DNA from: JAGXFP01 sp039714535
Lineage (GTDB): Bacteria; Desulfobacterota; Desulfobulbia; Desulfobulbales; JAGXFP01
Reading direction: 5' to 3'
DNA: 40,573 nucleotides
Assembly (NCBI GenBank): GCA_039714535.1
Contig: JBDLJC010000030.1
Span: 1 to 40,573 of the forward strand
Part shown: positions 26,408-33,179 of the stretch, piece after piece
Layout of the letters: the number at the start of each line of letters is the position of its first letter
How positions within the stretch are numbered: the first letter of the stretch is position 1
The notes under the pieces: model-generated
The model's input: only the letters and a program-made list of their open reading frames with translations
What the model was told of the DNA's origin: nothing
Databases searched by the model: none
Program-made: the position numbers and the translations under genes

Positions 26408-26475
26408 TCAGGAGCCGGGAGTCAGAATGGAATAGCTTGTTGTGGGGAGTTTTCTTCTTAAATTCTGACTCCTGT
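26408..26475. repeat. Short palindromic repeat after yejF
   Basis: GGAGTCAGAAT at 26418-26428 pairs perfectly with ATTCTGACTCC at 26462-26472 around a 33-base centre, and CAGGAG just before the left arm matches CTCCTG at the right end. The GGAGTCAGAA/TTCTGACTCC wording resembles dispersed palindromes I associate with delta-proteobacterial genomes; a copy count is needed. It may act as a terminator for yejF, although no T-tract follows. Confidence 0.5.
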
Positions 26476-26831
26476 CTTCAACTGAATGCGCTTAGCTAAA
26501 TAATTACGAAATTTACGTATCTTCAGCAGGTGGTCACAACCAGGAAAGTTGAGTTACATCAACTGATGCCTGGGGCAGTGAGCACCCGGAAAGATGGAGA
26601 CTATTCTTCAGCTGTCAAGTTGATATTGCATAATATTATCCAGCAATCTTGATTAACCCCGCCCTCCGACAGGCCCAATCAGTAGATTTATCCAATTATT
26701 CAGGCAGATAAACAAAAACAAGCTTGCGGCATAAATCTTGAAAAATAACAGCCCTAGAGATAGATGAAAGTGTCATTAACCGGTAAGCCGGGTGAGGACT
26801 TACCCGACAAGTTCTGCTGGCAAAATTAGAG
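26476..26831. other. Gene-free stretch upstream of VTT gene
   Basis: No supported gene. A modest self-complementary segment (AGTTGAGTTACATCAACT, about 26547-26564) followed by GGGGCAGTGAGCACCC-like sequence could fold, but I recognise no riboswitch or small RNA family. Confidence 0.4.
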
Positions 26832-27488
26832 ATGATAACCAGGCGCAGATATAAAGTAGTTTTAATGGCCTTCTGGCTTATTATCATTGCTGCGGCGATA
26901 ACTTACCTTGTCTCATCGGACCTTGGCTGGAATGAACTCCACGAAAGACTGGGAGCATTGATCAAATTATCCGGACCGTGGGCGCCATTTACATATATCG
27001 CATTTTATTCGTTCAGGTCGCTTGTCTTTTTCCCGGCCAGTGTCCTGACGATTATTGCCGGAATACTCTTCGGGCCCTGGTTTGGTTTAATTTTCACCAT
27101 TGTCGGTGAAAACATCAGCGCCAATGTTTCTTTTGTTGTTGGTCGATATTTTGTGCAAGATTTCGCCGAATCCGTCGCAAGCAAGAACAGATTTATCAAT
27201 AAAACATTCTGCCGCACCAGAAAAAATGGTTTCATGACTGTTTTAATTATGCGTCTTTCCTTCGTACCTTTTGATCTGGTCGGCTATTTTTCCGGAATTT
27301 GCAACATCAGGCAGAAGGAATTTGCTCTAGGGACCTTACTAGGGACTATTCCAGGACTGCTGACCTACACCATGCTGGGTAGTTCGGTGGCAAACATCAA
27401 TCTATTGTTTGTTGCCCTCGCGACCTTGATTATTAGTTTATTAATCGCCTTATTCTTACGAAAGACTGGCCATAGCTACGTTTACTGA
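26832..27488 (+). CDS. VTT-domain (TVP38/TMEM64, DedA-superfamily) membrane protein
   Basis: This 218-residue inner-membrane protein has an N-terminal span (about 10-30), the VTT core with FFPASVLTIIAGILFGPWFG and a re-entrant-like region, the conserved MRLSFVPFDLVGYFSGI, and a C-terminal span. TVP38/TMEM64 and DedA relatives are linked to membrane lipid handling (lipid scrambling or undecaprenyl-phosphate recycling in DedA members); the substrate of this subgroup is not established. Only a weak ribosome-binding site precedes the ATG. It is followed closely by a lipoprotein gene. Confidence 0.88.
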   Translation: MITRRRYKVVLMAFWLIIIAAAITYLVSSDLGWNELHERLGALIKLSGPWAPFTYIAFYSFRSLVFFPASVLTIIAGILFGPWFGLIFTIVGENISANVSFVVGRYFVQDFAESVASKNRFINKTFCRTRKNGFMTVLIMRLSFVPFDLVGYFSGICNIRQKEFALGTLLGTIPGLLTYTMLGSSVANINLLFVALATLIISLLIALFLRKTGHSYVY

Positions 27489-27505
27489 AAATGATGCGCA
27501 GCATC

Positions 27506-27513
27506 GGGGGGGA
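27506..27513 (+). promoter_or_regulatory. Ribosome-binding site deciding lipoprotein start
   Basis: GGGGGGGA lies four bases before the ATG at 27518 and downstream of the earlier in-frame ATG at 27491, which favours the later start. Confidence 0.6.
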
Positions 27514-27517
27514 TACT

Positions 27518-27961
27518 ATGTTGAACTTACGAAAAACCCTTTTAGTTTTACTGTTGTTAAGTTCTCTCGTCACCGGTTGTGCTCTCACCAGCCCTCCTAG
27601 TCTAACCGATAGCGGTGAGGGGATAATCAAGGCGAGCTCCTCACCATTGATGTGGCAAAAGATCAGAAGCCCCTTATTTACATCCTGGGAGGATGCTGAC
27701 AATTATGTGAAAAACCTTAAATTAGGTGGATATTCCGACTGGCGACTGCCAACCAGTGAGGAATTTTTAGAACTCTATTTTGTTTTCGACTTTGGTAATG
27801 CCAAGGCCAAAGATTACGGCATCATCATTGAAGGCAACTATTGGTCGGCCGGGAAAGACGGGCCGGTATTCTGCGGAGCCTGGAAGGATGGTGACAGCTG
27901 TGAGATATCAAGAAACTATCAACCTGCCACCAAAGGTTATGTCAGGGCAGTAAGGCCGTGA
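27518..27961 (+). CDS. DUF1566-type lipoprotein
   Basis: This 147-residue protein has a lipoprotein signal with the lipobox VTGC (acylated Cys21). The mature part shows the DUF1566/Lcl-C-terminal signature: a MWQKI-like start, SWEDADNYVKNL, GGYSDWRLPTSEE and the terminal GYVRAVRP. Such domains occur in many secreted or lipid-anchored proteins of delta-proteobacteria; no molecular function is known. Starting at 27491 would add nine residues before the signal peptide; the strong GGGGGGGA site supports 27518. It is 29 bases after the VTT gene and may be co-transcribed with it. Confidence 0.8.
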   Translation: MLNLRKTLLVLLLLSSLVTGCALTSPPSLTDSGEGIIKASSSPLMWQKIRSPLFTSWEDADNYVKNLKLGGYSDWRLPTSEEFLELYFVFDFGNAKAKDYGIIIEGNYWSAGKDGPVFCGAWKDGDSCEISRNYQPATKGYVRAVRP

Positions 27962-28126
27962 AAATAAAATCAGGCTTGGCTTATATATAATCCAGAACTT
28001 TTGTCGTTATTTTTTATAAGTAACAATTCAGACCTGGTATAGCAGAAGCCTTAGACGAGGTTTCAATCTAACCTTTGATGTTAGCAGGCCTACTTAGCCC
28101 AGCGACCGCATACATTTTCTCATGGC

Positions 28127-28852
28127 CTAAAAATTGGCAACCAGGGCCGCAGCCAGGATAGTATCGGTATCATCCAGGGTGGCGGGAACCGGAAGATTAT
28201 CATACTTGACCGTATAACTGACCTTCAGCGAATAGTTAGTGTTCAGGGCCGAGGTTATCGCGGTTTCGGAAATGATATTGTAATCTTCGCTCTCGTCAAA
28301 ATTATGCAGGTATTCCAGGCTCTGGGAGAATTTGTTGGTGTCGTTGAAAGCAAATTCATACTTGCCGAAAACCCGGCCTGATATGAAATCTTCTTCCTTG
28401 TTGTTGGAATACTCCTCGCTTACATAATTCAATCCTGCCTCTGCGGAGAGAAAATGTTTAGGCCCCGGCAAAACCTTGAAACCTACCCCGGGACCGGTAT
28501 AAATGCGGGAATCAAGGCCGGCAAAGGTGTCTTTAGCCCATCCGGCGTTGAGATAGGTATAGAACCGCTCCGTAAAAAGGTAATCCCCCCGCAGTTCCGT
28601 GTAATAGCTTTCCGCGTTACGGGTACCGTCACTTGTGCTGGACATGCTTCCCAACTTCCAGGAACTAGACAATTTGTCTGATAATTTAACTTTCAGCTCG
28701 TTTTTAAAGGAAAGGGTCGATGTATCGGTGTTGCCACCGGTTTCAACATAGGAAAGTTCCGCCTCGTCAGACCAGTTTTTCTCCTCTGCCTGGGCCGTTG
28801 ACATAACACAAACCACAACCGTCACCACACTGGCAACAATAATTCTTTTCAT
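28127..28852 (-). CDS. DUF481 outer-membrane beta-barrel protein (YdiY-like)
   Basis: With the start at 28852 the protein has 241 residues: a clear signal peptide (MKRIIVASVVTVVVCVMSTAQA) followed by alternating beta-strand sequence ending in an aromatic residue (VANF), the mark of an outer-membrane barrel. The mature start WSDEAELSYVETGGNTDTSTLSFKNEL (in part: SYVETGGNTDTSTL) is diagnostic of DUF481/YdiY. The frame extends to 29017 but that would overlap mscS; AAGGATGA just upstream supports 28852. It lies 19 bases after mscS, so the pair is probably an osmotic or salt-stress unit. Function of the family is not known in detail. Confidence 0.9.
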   Translation of the reverse strand: MKRIIVASVVTVVVCVMSTAQAEEKNWSDEAELSYVETGGNTDTSTLSFKNELKVKLSDKLSSSWKLGSMSSTSDGTRNAESYYTELRGDYLFTERFYTYLNAGWAKDTFAGLDSRIYTGPGVGFKVLPGPKHFLSAEAGLNYVSEEYSNNKEEDFISGRVFGKYEFAFNDTNKFSQSLEYLHNFDESEDYNIISETAITSALNTNYSLKVSYTVKYDNLPVPATLDDTDTILAAALVANF

Positions 28853-28871
28853 AAGATCATCCTTTGCAAAT

Positions 28872-29693
28872 TTATGCGGAAGTATTCTGAATATGGACAT
28901 CCCGTTGTGGAAATGGGATTGTAATTCCATTTTCTTCCAATACCTGTTTTGCCTTCTCTGTTGTATCGAAATACACATTCCAATAATCGCTAAAATCACA
29001 CCATGGTCGGACAACAAGGTTGACTGAGCTGTCCGCCAACTCTGAAACCGCCACTACTGGAGCAGGTTCTTTCAAAACTCTCGGATCTGCCGTTATGAGA
29101 TTTAAAAGAAGGTCCTTGGCTTTCGGAACATCGGATTCGTAGGCAATGCCAACCAGTAAATCAACTCGTAGCTGCCCCTCTGCCGAATAATTAGTGATAC
29201 TGCCATTGGACATAGCGCCATTTGGGATAATTACTCGCCTGTTGTTTGGAGTAAGCATAATGGTATTAAATATTTGCACTTCCTTTACAACGCCAAGGTG
29301 CCCTTGAGCTTCTACCAAGTCCCCCACATTATAGGGTTTAAAAATAAGAATCAGGACACCACCGGCAAAATTTGCCAAGCTTCCCTGCAACGCCAAGCCA
29401 ATAGCCAGACCTGCGGCACCCAAAACAGCTATAAAAGAGGTAGTTGCTATACCAATCATTGAGGCAACACTGATGAACAACAACGCTTTAAGCGTCCATG
29501 AAATGAGGCTGGTAATAAAAGGTAACAATGTTTTGTCTGTCTTCGATTTTTCAAGGGTCTTTCGGCTCAGGTTTACTACAGCCCCTATAATCCAGAGTCC
29601 TATGATAAGGGTAATAATTGCCAGAACCAATTGGGGGGCGTATGTCATGAACAATTCGATGGCCTTGTCTGAATAATTTTCTAATGTTCCCAT
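28872..29693 (-). CDS. mscS: Small-conductance mechanosensitive channel (MscS family)
   Basis: This 273-residue protein has three N-terminal membrane spans, the third being the Gly/Ala-rich pore helix (AVLGAAGLAIGLALQGSLANFAGG, in part AAGLAIGLALQGSL), followed by the beta domain with PYNVGDLVEAQG and VVIIPNG-like RRVIIPNGAMSNG, and a C-terminal alpha/beta domain. It opens on membrane tension to release solutes on hypo-osmotic shock. Length matches E. coli MscS (286). AAGGAGAG precedes the ATG. It forms an operon with the DUF481 gene. Confidence 0.95.
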   Translation of the reverse strand: MGTLENYSDKAIELFMTYAPQLVLAIITLIIGLWIIGAVVNLSRKTLEKSKTDKTLLPFITSLISWTLKALLFISVASMIGIATTSFIAVLGAAGLAIGLALQGSLANFAGGVLILIFKPYNVGDLVEAQGHLGVVKEVQIFNTIMLTPNNRRVIIPNGAMSNGSITNYSAEGQLRVDLLVGIAYESDVPKAKDLLLNLITADPRVLKEPAPVVAVSELADSSVNLVVRPWCDFSDYWNVYFDTTEKAKQVLEENGITIPFPQRDVHIQNTSA

Positions 29694-30049
29694 GTATTGG
29701 CTCTCCTTTGTGTGAAAGAAATGATACCAATTTTACTGATTCAAAATAACTGTCTGTAATAATGAGGATATAATGAAAAAAAATGGAGGGTCAATTTTTT
29801 ATAATTAACCCCATAAAAAAAAGGAATGCAGAGTGACCGCATTATTATAGAGAGGGAAACAAGATAACCGCCACAAATCATAAAGCGGTAAAATTGAAGT
29901 TACTGAACATCTTAAAAGTAATCACCGATACAATTCAGCCAATTCCTGAGAATAGAAGAATTGAAGATAAACAGTAGACATCTTAAGTTTTGAGGACGGC
30001 TGATTATTCAAGATGTTGACCACAAATCTAAACTTTTCCCCTAATTTAC

Positions 30050-30092
30050 CAAACTTCCCCTACAGAATTTGTCAAACTTACCCTACAGAATT
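30050..30092. repeat. Pair of 20-bp direct repeats upstream of rSAM gene
   Basis: CAAACTT-C/A-CCCTACAGAATT occurs at 30050-30069 and again at 30073-30092, differing at one base, with a 23-base period (about two helical turns). A degenerate third version (TAAACTTTTCCCCTAATTTA) begins at 30029. Such spacing suits tandem binding of a regulator; that role is inference. Confidence 0.6.
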
Positions 30093-30109
30093 CTTTTGTT
30101 CTGGTGTGA

Positions 30110-30124
30110 TAGGATTCTATCCTA
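30110..30124. promoter_or_regulatory. Palindrome, possible operator
   Basis: TAGGAT-TCT-ATCCTA is a perfect 6-base inverted repeat around three bases, between the direct repeats and the rSAM gene. A regulator site is possible but unproven. Confidence 0.35.
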
Positions 30125-30258
30125 GAGAATAAGCATTACGCGCAATAGTTATGCTATGCGGCAACAACTCACAATAACTGGCAATTTGTGAATAAAAAAT
30201 GAGCTAATCATTGATATTTTTGGATAGAAAACACTAATTTTTTTAAAACTTATACTTT

Positions 30259-31389
30259 ATGAAATACACATTTTGCATAACACAGGAATGCAACTTAAGA
30301 TGTTCTTACTGTTACATATCAAAAAAGAACAATGTAATGACATTACAGATAGCAAAATCTATTATTGATAATATTTTTGAATACACCCCTAATGATGAAA
30401 AAATTGACATTGGTTTTTTTGGTGGAGAACCCTTACTCGAATTTAAACTTATCAAGCAAATTGTTAGTCTTATAAAGAATCATAGTCTCTACAATCCAAC
30501 TCAGATAGAACTAGATATTGTTACAAATGGAACTATTTTTTCTGACGAGATTGGCAGATATCTTGCTGACAATAACATAACATACTGTTTAAGCTGTGAT
30601 GGGCCTACTAATATTCAAAATGAGTTTAGAAAGTTCAAATGCGGAAAGGGAAGCTCCATTGAGGTCGAAAAGACGATAACTCAGGCAAAAAAATTCTTCC
30701 CAACTCTTTTGGTCAATGCTGTTTATCAACCATCCACGCTCCACTTACTACCCCAAGTAGTCCAATATTTTTCTGCACTTGGTATCTCTCAAATCTACTT
30801 AAGTCCTGATTTTTCTTCCAAGTGGACTGAAAAAGAAGTCGATTTATTATCATATGTTTTTGACCAGATTGGAGAACAATATATAGATTTTTACCTCAAA
30901 GGAAATCCTCACTATATAAGCCCAATTGATAACAAAATTGCTGTCATTATAAAAGACGGCTACACGCCTTCTGATCGATGCAGAATGGGGAGAGGTGAGT
31001 TTGCCTTTGCCCCCTCTGGGAACATCTACCCATGTGAGAGGCTCATTGGTTCAGACAATGGAGAGGCTCATTGTATTGGTAATATTTTTAACGGAATTCC
31101 TAATGCTCGATCATGTAAAAAAAGCATGCCATCACAAAACAACAAATTAAAAAATGTATGCACATTATGCAGCTTAGAAAAATTTTGTATGAACTGGTGC
31201 GGTTGCAGCAATTTTTTTTCTTCAGGGAACTATTATGAACCAGGTGCTTTTTTGTGTGCTTCCGAGAAGGCAGCAATTAATACATCCTTTAATATCTTCC
31301 GCGCATTAACTAGAGACCTTGGGGTTAATTTTATAGAACAAATGGCCAACTGTGCGACATCTGGTAATATTTTGCAGAAAAATATTTGA
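30259..31389 (+). CDS. Radical SAM/SPASM peptide-maturase-like enzyme
   Basis: This 376-residue protein begins almost directly with the radical SAM cluster motif CNLRCSYC (C11, C15, C18), followed by the SAM-binding GFFGGEP (52-58). The C-terminal part has the complete SPASM pattern for two auxiliary [4Fe-4S] clusters: C241-x12-G254-x4-C259, then C301-x2-C304-x5-C310-x3-C314, then C333. This is the architecture of anaerobic sulfatase maturases and of RiPP-modifying enzymes (sactipeptide, ranthipeptide and related maturases). No sulfatase gene is near; a small protein follows 66 bases later, which favours a protein- or peptide-modifying role. I do not recognise the subfamily. The gene is much more AT-rich than its neighbours and lacks an obvious ribosome-binding site, which suggests horizontal acquisition. 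Confidence 0.88.
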   Translation: MKYTFCITQECNLRCSYCYISKKNNVMTLQIAKSIIDNIFEYTPNDEKIDIGFFGGEPLLEFKLIKQIVSLIKNHSLYNPTQIELDIVTNGTIFSDEIGRYLADNNITYCLSCDGPTNIQNEFRKFKCGKGSSIEVEKTITQAKKFFPTLLVNAVYQPSTLHLLPQVVQYFSALGISQIYLSPDFSSKWTEKEVDLLSYVFDQIGEQYIDFYLKGNPHYISPIDNKIAVIIKDGYTPSDRCRMGRGEFAFAPSGNIYPCERLIGSDNGEAHCIGNIFNGIPNARSCKKSMPSQNNKLKNVCTLCSLEKFCMNWCGCSNFFSSGNYYEPGAFLCASEKAAINTSFNIFRALTRDLGVNFIEQMANCATSGNILQKNI

Positions 31390-31405
31390 AAAATAAGCAC
31401 TTAAT

Positions 31406-31432
31406 GCATTGTTATACTATTAAAAACAATGC
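31406..31432 (+). other. Intercistronic hairpin in rSAM cassette
   Basis: GCATTGTT (31406-31413) and AACAATGC (31425-31432) form an 8-base stem with an 11-base loop between the rSAM gene and the small protein gene. It may serve RNA processing or differential expression of the two genes; no T-tract follows, so it is not a clear terminator. Confidence 0.4.
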
Positions 31433-31442
31433 TAATTGATAA

Positions 31443-31449
31443 AAGGAGG
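31443..31449 (+). promoter_or_regulatory. Strong ribosome-binding site of 157-residue protein
   Basis: AAGGAGG lies six bases before the ATG at 31456. An in-frame upstream start at 31429 lacks such a site, so 31456 is chosen. Strong initiation here contrasts with the missing site before the rSAM gene, as expected if this protein is made in excess over the enzyme. Confidence 0.85.
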
Positions 31450-31455
31450 ATAATC

Positions 31456-31929
31456 ATGAACTACAATTTTGTATTTCCAAGATGGTGGAAGAGAGGGCGT
31501 CCTGCTGAATTATTTGCAAAAGAAGAGGTCTTTATTGAAAAATTCGTCTCTAAATATAAACTACAGGCCTTATCTCCAGAAGCAATAGATCAACTTTCGC
31601 TTGTGGCAGGAGGTGTCATAATAGAAGGAATGCCTATCGCAGTAGCACCTGTAATGTCCGAAAGCCATGAGAATCTTGCCATAAAAGAAATAGCTACGGA
31701 ACCACAAAAAACTAAAGAATTTGCAAAGCTGAAGATTCCCTCATTTCCTGGAGGAATCCGCACCCCTCATATCCATTTCAGAGGGGATGTTTTTTTACTC
31801 AACAGTAAACAATGGCATGAATTTTCCAGCACTATCATAAAAGACATTCAGGAAAGGTTGGCTAATGCTAAATCAATAAGCTTTGAGCAAGTCATGGAAT
31901 TATCCGAGGCCACTAGCAGCCTTGTATAA
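31456..31929 (+). CDS. Uncharacterised 157-residue partner of rSAM enzyme
   Basis: I do not recognise this protein. It has no signal peptide, no membrane span and no cysteine. The N-terminus is aromatic and basic (FPRWWKRGRP, residues 7-16). A helical region follows (about 19-50) ending in LSPEAIDQLSLVAGG, with Gly52-Gly53 resembling a double-glycine leader boundary. A variable, Ala/Glu/Lys-rich stretch (about 65-95) leads to a second Gly-Gly (99-100) and to RTPHIHFRGDVFLLN with an His-x-His pair (H105, H107), then two predicted helices (about 117-157). It has the strongest ribosome-binding site of the cassette and a terminator right after it. It could be a large precursor modified by the upstream radical SAM enzyme, a maturation chaperone, or a small stand-alone domain. 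Lack of cysteine argues against thioether (sacti/ranthi) cross-links. Confidence 0.75.
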   Translation: MNYNFVFPRWWKRGRPAELFAKEEVFIEKFVSKYKLQALSPEAIDQLSLVAGGVIIEGMPIAVAPVMSESHENLAIKEIATEPQKTKEFAKLKIPSFPGGIRTPHIHFRGDVFLLNSKQWHEFSSTIIKDIQERLANAKSISFEQVMELSEATSSLV

Positions 31930-31949
31930 CACTTCATTCAGCTAACTCG

Positions 31950-31985
31950 AAAGCGGGGTTGTCATATCGACCCCGCTTTTATTTT
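31950..31985 (+). terminator. Intrinsic terminator of the rSAM cassette
   Basis: AAAGCGGGGT (31950-31959) pairs with ACCCCGCTTT (31970-31979) around a 10-base loop, followed by TATTTTC. It lies 20 bases after the stop of the 157-residue protein and closes the two-gene unit. Confidence 0.9.
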
Positions 31986-32322
31986 CTCTGTCAATGTCTA
32001 TGTGCGCTTCTGTGATAATATTACGAAAGTGTGATTGAATGTAAAGTTGTGTCTGTTTAAGAAAAACCGAAAGTAAAGATTAGTGCCACACATCTTCAAT
32101 CAGGCAATAGTTATGATGTTTGCTGACAATCTTTAAAGGCTACGAGAGTAAATCAATTAAAAGGTATTGGCTTGAAATCTACGACGGTAGTTTGTGGGGG
32201 AAAGAGACTTAAAAACAGAAGAAGAGAAACAGGCATCCAAGTGTTAGCATAGCCACCAATCTTAAGCAAGAGTGATGTAATGGTCGCCAAAAGACTATGT
32301 TGGATAACAAATGCGGGCAATT
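31986..32322. other. AT-rich gene-free stretch
   Basis: No gene or structure is supported between the cassette terminator and the end of the second mscS gene. The low G+C content continues to about 32.3 kb and ends near the mscS stop. Confidence 0.5.
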
Positions 32323-33162
32323 TTATATCTCTCTGTTTATTTCTCCCTCTTTTCTGAGCAACACCTCCCGCTGTGGGAACGGGATCGTGATACTTGCTTC
32401 TTTTAGCGCCTTGTAGACAGCCAGATTGGTTGAATATAGATTGCGGAAGTATTTCTGGGACGGCACCCAATACCGGTAGCTGATATCAACGGAAAAATCC
32501 CCGAAATTCTCAATGCCGATCTGGGCTGCCGGTTTCTCAACCACTTCACTTGACGAATCCAGAATATCCCGGATCACCTTGATCGCCTTTTCCGGATCGT
32601 CGCTGTAACTGATGCCGACACGGCTCTCAACCAATCTGTTTTCTCCGGAATTATGGAGAATCTCGCCGATAATATGCTTGTTGGGGATCATGATCCGGAT
32701 CCCGTCTTCGTTGATCAAAGTTGTACTGGCCAGGTTTATTTCCTCTACTACTCCATTAACGCTAGCGACACTGATCGTATCTCCCACGACAAACGGTCTC
32801 CCCAGGATAATGGCAAGTCCTGCTGCATAGTTTGACAGAGGCCCCTGGATGGCGTAGGTCGCGCCGAAAACGGCAGCGCCTATGGCGGCGATAAATGGAG
32901 TGATCGTTATCCCGAATTTCCCCAAGGCGATGATAATCGCAAAGACAAGGACCAGGACCTTGCCCAGAGATGCAAGAAACCTGCTGAAGGTGATGTCCAG
33001 TTTGGCCTTTTCACAGAGCTTGCTGATAATTTTTGCAACACATCTGCCGAGCACCAGGCCCACGATCAGGATGATAACGGCGCCAATGACCTGGAAACTG
33101 TAGTTTACAAAAAATTCGATCAGCTTGTTGATTAGCGTTTGCAATGAACCAAGGTTCTCCAT
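32323..33162 (-). CDS. Second mechanosensitive channel, MscS family
   Basis: This 279-residue protein has three membrane spans (about 15-38, 62-85 and 90-115) with the pore-helix wording AAIGAAVFGATYAIQGPLSNYAAG (in part GAAVFGATYAIQGPL), the beta domain with PFVVGDTISVASVNGVVEEI and IMIPNKHIIGE, and the terminal IPFPQREVLL also seen in the first MscS (IPFPQRDVHI). It is a paralogue of, not identical to, the channel at 28872-29693. GAGGGATG precedes the ATG. It starts 17 bases after the DUF748 gene, so the two are co-transcribed. Confidence 0.94.
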   Translation of the reverse strand: MENLGSLQTLINKLIEFFVNYSFQVIGAVIILIVGLVLGRCVAKIISKLCEKAKLDITFSRFLASLGKVLVLVFAIIIALGKFGITITPFIAAIGAAVFGATYAIQGPLSNYAAGLAIILGRPFVVGDTISVASVNGVVEEINLASTTLINEDGIRIMIPNKHIIGEILHNSGENRLVESRVGISYSDDPEKAIKVIRDILDSSSEVVEKPAAQIGIENFGDFSVDISYRYWVPSQKYFRNLYSTNLAVYKALKEASITIPFPQREVLLRKEGEINREI

Positions 33163-33179
33163 AAGCGCATCCCTCTGCG

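Larger units (their letters stand above)
29694..30258. other. AT-rich regulatory-looking region before the rSAM gene
   Basis: This 565-base stretch holds no supported gene. It contains a pair of 20-base direct repeats (30050-30092), a palindrome (30110-30124) and, close to the rSAM start, TTGATA (30213-30218) and TATACT (30251-30256) hexamers that do not form one well-spaced promoter. No Shine-Dalgarno sequence precedes the rSAM ATG, so a short-leader or leaderless message is possible. Confidence 0.5.

Noticed and set aside
26540..26620. Possible riboswitch upstream of the VTT gene
   Set aside because: Some self-complementarity is present, but no known riboswitch core (for example the cyclic di-GMP-I motif) could be matched.
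28853..29017. N-terminal extension of the DUF481 frame
   Set aside because: It would overlap mscS and push the signal peptide 55 residues inward; a proper ribosome-binding site supports 28852.
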